Shown here piece after piece: positions 33,412-35,923 of a stretch of DNA of 35,923 nt (positions are counted from its first letter, which is position 1; each line of letters starts with the position of its first letter). The stretch covers positions 1-35,923 of the forward strand of contig NZ_CAKMNW010000035.1 of NCBI RefSeq assembly GCF_927904885.1. Direction: 5' to 3'. The position numbers and the translations under genes are program-made. The notes under the pieces were generated by a model. It had not been told where the DNA came from and did not search any database. It saw nothing but the letters and a program-made list of their open reading frames with translations. The DNA comes from Candidatus Nitrotoga sp. M5 (GTDB taxonomy: Bacteria; Pseudomonadota; Gammaproteobacteria; Burkholderiales; Gallionellaceae).

Positions 33412-34278
33412 ATGAATACCATTAAACCAATCGCACTACCTGAGTCGCGCGGCATTGACCGCATCATCAAAGGCGTTGCCACCTCAGACGGCGCAGGAGT
33501 GAAGTTGACCCGCGTGCTTACCGGTAAATTGCAGCACCGACTTGATCCATTTTTGATGCTGGATGCATTCGGCAGCGATAAGCCGGACGACTACATCGCG
33601 GGTTTCCCGGATCATCCACATCGTGGTTTCGAGACGGTAACCTATATGCTCTCCGGACGGATGCGGCATCGTGATAACGCAGGCAACGAGGGGCTGTTGG
33701 AAAATGGCGGCGTACAATGGATGACCGCGGGGCGCGGCATTATTCATTCTGAAATTCCTGAACAAAAAGACGGCGTGATGGAAGGTTTTCAACTGTGGCT
33801 CAACTTACCCGCGAAGCACAAGATGACCGAGCCTTGGTATCGAGATATCGCAAGTCAGGAGATTCCACAATACGTAACAGCAGAAAACGTTACCGTGCGT
33901 GTAATTGCCGGAACAAGCAACGGCGTGACAGGCGCAGTTACACGTGAAGATACCGAGCCAATGTATCTGGACATTAACATACCTGCTGGCGCTTCGATCT
34001 CTACGACATTGCCTGCCACACATAATGCTTTCATTTATGTCTATCGCGGCGCAGTGAAGATTAGTGACACACAAGTGGAATCTCATCGTATGGGAATCTT
34101 GAGTAACTCAACTGAAGCCGATGGTGTGACGCTTTCAGCGATGGAACATGCGCGTCTGATCCTGGTCGCTGGCAAACCGCTTAACGAACCGATTGTGCAG
34201 TACGGGCCGTTCGTGATGAACACGCAGGAAGAGATCCATCAGGCAATGGATGACTTCAGGAATGGTCATCTTGCCTGA
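33412..34278 (+). CDS. Pirin family protein
   Basis: A 288-residue bicupin protein. The N-terminal cupin shows metal-ligand motifs DHPHRGFETVTYMLSGRMRH (two His) and GRGIIHSEIPE (His and Glu), as in YhhW-type pirins, some of which oxidise quercetin. The C-terminal cupin lacks the metal residues, usual for the family. GAGGAG lies 6 bases before ATG. Cotranscription with the FMN reductase points to handling of quinones, flavonoids or other electrophiles, under control of the LysR regulator. The gene ends at a strong terminator. Confidence 0.94.
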   Translation: MNTIKPIALPESRGIDRIIKGVATSDGAGVKLTRVLTGKLQHRLDPFLMLDAFGSDKPDDYIAGFPDHPHRGFETVTYMLSGRMRHRDNAGNEGLLENGGVQWMTAGRGIIHSEIPEQKDGVMEGFQLWLNLPAKHKMTEPWYRDIASQEIPQYVTAENVTVRVIAGTSNGVTGAVTREDTEPMYLDINIPAGASISTTLPATHNAFIYVYRGAVKISDTQVESHRMGILSNSTEADGVTLSAMEHARLILVAGKPLNEPIVQYGPFVMNTQEEIHQAMDDFRNGHLA

Positions 34279-34301
34279 ATCAAATAATTTTCATTTCAAT
34301 G

Positions 34302-34336
34302 CCCCCCGGTAAAGCCGGGGGGTATTTAGTTTTTTT
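34302..34336 (+). terminator. Terminator after the pirin gene
   Basis: CCCCCCGG (34302-34309), loop TAAAG, CCGGGGGG (34315-34322), then TATTTAG and a run of seven T. It lies 24 bases past the stop. Confidence 0.9.
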
Positions 34337-34374
34337 CGAGTAACACCGTATTATTGCAAGTCAACAAAATTTAA
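34325..34374. repeat. Degraded end of an M2 MITE
   Basis: TTAGTTTTTTTCGAGTAACA, CCGTATTATTGCAAGTCAAC and TTTAATTCTA parallel the right part of M2 copy A (TTAGTTTTTTCGAGTAAAGC, GGTATTGTGATG, GGATTTTTA). It provides the T-run of the pirin terminator and the leader of gor. Low identity, so the call is tentative. Confidence 0.35.
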
Positions 34375-34392
34375 TTCTATGCAAGGACTTCA

Positions 34393-35751
34393 ATGATTAC
34401 GGAACGGTTTGATTTATTGGTGATCGGTGGCGGCAGTGGTGGTGTGCGAGCTTCGCGTATGGCGGCGCAGGCAGGTGCGCGCGTGGCATTGATCGAAGGC
34501 GCCGCTATGGGCGGCACTTGCGTCAATCTAGGCTGCATTCCCAAAAAACTGTATAGCTATGCAGCACACTATGCAGAGGCCTTCGAAGAAGCGCATGGTT
34601 TTGGCTGGACCATATCCGAAAGACCTAAATTGGATTGGGACTTACTCAAAGCTAATCGAAGCAAAGAAATTACTCGTCTCAATGCGGTGTATATCAATCT
34701 ACTTAATAACGCCGGGGTAAAGATCATCACCGGCTGGGCTAAGCTGCTTGATGGCCATACCGTACAAGTCGATGGGGTCAATTATCATGCCAAGAAGCTG
34801 TTAGTCGCCACTGGCGGCACTCCGATGGTGCCAAGTATTAAAGGAGCAGAACATGCGATTACATCCAATGAGATGTTCGATCTGACACTTTTCCCAAAAC
34901 GCTTGCTGGTGGTGGGCGGTGGCTATATTGCCAGTGAATTCGCCTCTATTTTTAACGGTCTTGGTGCGCAAGTCACGCAGCTATATCGTGGTGAGCAGAT
35001 ACTGCGCGGATTTGATGATGATGTGCGTCATTTTCTGGCTACAGAAATACGTAAAACGGGTGTAGATTTACGCCTCAATGCTGATGTAATTGCGATAGCC
35101 CATTCCGATGCAGGTCTGAATATCAGCTTGAACGACGGCCAGACTTTACAGACCGATACCGTCTTGTATGCCACTGGGCGTAGACCGAATGTGCAAGGCT
35201 TAGGGCTGAAACAAGCCGGAGTCGATCAAAGTGACGACGGTGCGATTAAAGTGAATGAACAATATCAAACTTCCAACCCGAGCATTTATGCCTTAGGCGA
35301 TGTCACCGCTCGCATTCAGCTGACGCCTGTCGCATTGAGTGAAGCAATGGTACTGGTCGACCATCTATTCGGCAAGAATCAAACGCAAATGGATTACCAG
35401 TTCATCCCTACCGCGGTTTTCACCCATCCGAATGTGGCTACTGTCGGTTATAGCGAAGCCGAAGCACGTAAAAAATTTCCAAAAATACATGTTTATCGCA
35501 GTGAATTTAAAGCACTTAAGCACACTTTAAGTGGCAGTACAGAACGCTCGATAATGAAACTCATCGTCGATGATGCGACCGATCGCGTAGTGGGTTTACA
35601 TATGGTGGGTGCTGATGCTGGCGAAGTAGTTCAAGGATTTGCGGTGGCGATGAAGGCGGGTGCCACCAAGGCAGTGTTCGACAGCACTCTCGGTATTCAT
35701 CCCACGGTGGCAGAAGAATTTGTGACGATGAGAGTTGCAGTCGATGAGTGA
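34393..35751 (+). CDS. gor: Glutathione-disulfide reductase
   Basis: A 452-residue flavoprotein, normal length. FAD site VIGGGSGGVRASRMA (residues 10-24). Redox pair in GGTCVNLGCIPKKLY (Cys about 43 and 48). NADPH site VVGGGYIASEFASIF (about 175). FAD second site YALGDVTARIQLTPVALSEA. C-terminal catalytic HPTVAEEFVTMR. It keeps glutathione reduced with NADPH in the cytoplasm. Ribosome site AAGGA at 6 bases. It lies 114 bp after pirin beyond a terminator, so it has its own promoter, probably within 34337-34380. Confidence 0.95.
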   Translation: MITERFDLLVIGGGSGGVRASRMAAQAGARVALIEGAAMGGTCVNLGCIPKKLYSYAAHYAEAFEEAHGFGWTISERPKLDWDLLKANRSKEITRLNAVYINLLNNAGVKIITGWAKLLDGHTVQVDGVNYHAKKLLVATGGTPMVPSIKGAEHAITSNEMFDLTLFPKRLLVVGGGYIASEFASIFNGLGAQVTQLYRGEQILRGFDDDVRHFLATEIRKTGVDLRLNADVIAIAHSDAGLNISLNDGQTLQTDTVLYATGRRPNVQGLGLKQAGVDQSDDGAIKVNEQYQTSNPSIYALGDVTARIQLTPVALSEAMVLVDHLFGKNQTQMDYQFIPTAVFTHPNVATVGYSEAEARKKFPKIHVYRSEFKALKHTLSGSTERSIMKLIVDDATDRVVGLHMVGADAGEVVQGFAVAMKAGATKAVFDSTLGIHPTVAEEFVTMRVAVDE

Positions 35752-35923
35752 TTGTCTGCGCAACAATCTTTCGGCAGATTGCCGAGGTAAATGGCATCTC
35801 TAAACATTCGAGTACGCACTTGGAGATCGCGACGAAATGATTTAATTGTTGAAGCTATCCTGATAGCCATACTTAGTCGACGCTGAAATAAACATAACCT
35901 ATTGATGTTATGTTGCATTATTT

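Noticed and set aside
1..35923. CRISPR array, tRNA, rRNA or prophage
   Set aside because: No regularly spaced repeats, no cloverleaf-like sequence and no phage structural genes were seen on reading both strands.

Overview
The window looks like a chromosomal segment of a Gram-negative proteobacterium. Signs are a periplasmic L,D-transpeptidase, an AsmA protein, CreA, a lipoprotein signal, cardiolipin-synthase and cyclopropane-fatty-acid-synthase genes, glutathione reductase, and AT-leaning intergenic DNA full of decayed insertion sequences. I could not search databases. A mid-GC beta- or gammaproteobacterium fits, but genus is not established.

Layout. 1-343: start of an IS481-type transposase. 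466-8314 (all minus strand): triple PRC-barrel secreted protein, CsbD-like protein, five-PAS hybrid histidine kinase, a 44-aa membrane peptide and a 402-aa membrane protein. 8466-11160: repeat element, IS3 and IS5 remnants, and a plus-strand Na+/H+-type antiporter. 11560-15886 (minus): single PRC-barrel protein, IS630 remnant, then the likely operon creA / small membrane protein / L,D-transpeptidase / YcbK-like peptidase. 16835-20550 (plus): cardiolipin-synthase-like phospholipase D, glutaminase, zinc metallopeptidase. 20873-25403 (minus): MscS channel, AsmA protein, catalase. 26059-31393: accessory zone with MITEs, IS3, RAYT and group II intron remnants, a GC-rich secreted serine-protease lipoprotein next to a truncated gene, and a cfa gene. 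31436-35751: hypothetical protein, LysR regulator divergent from an FMN reductase and pirin, then glutathione reductase.

Theme. Most intact genes serve envelope integrity, osmotic or oxidative stress (CsbD, PRC-barrel, MscS, Cls, Cfa, catalase, Gor, AsmA, L,D-transpeptidase). The most striking signal is a roughly 150-255 bp intergenic element (called E here) present four times, always in the same orientation and always upstream of a minus-strand stress-type gene: csbD, the 402-aa membrane protein, the PRC-barrel gene and catalase. Its core is an inverted repeat TGCGC-TATC-GCGCA. It may be the control element of a local stress regulon, or a mobile repeat carrying a promoter.

The intergenic DNA also holds at least three families of short terminal-inverted-repeat elements (M1 164 bp, M2 170-177 bp, M3 165 bp), a second dispersed repeat (R2), and a fossil of a second L,D-transpeptidase/YcbK gene pair at 20580-20694.
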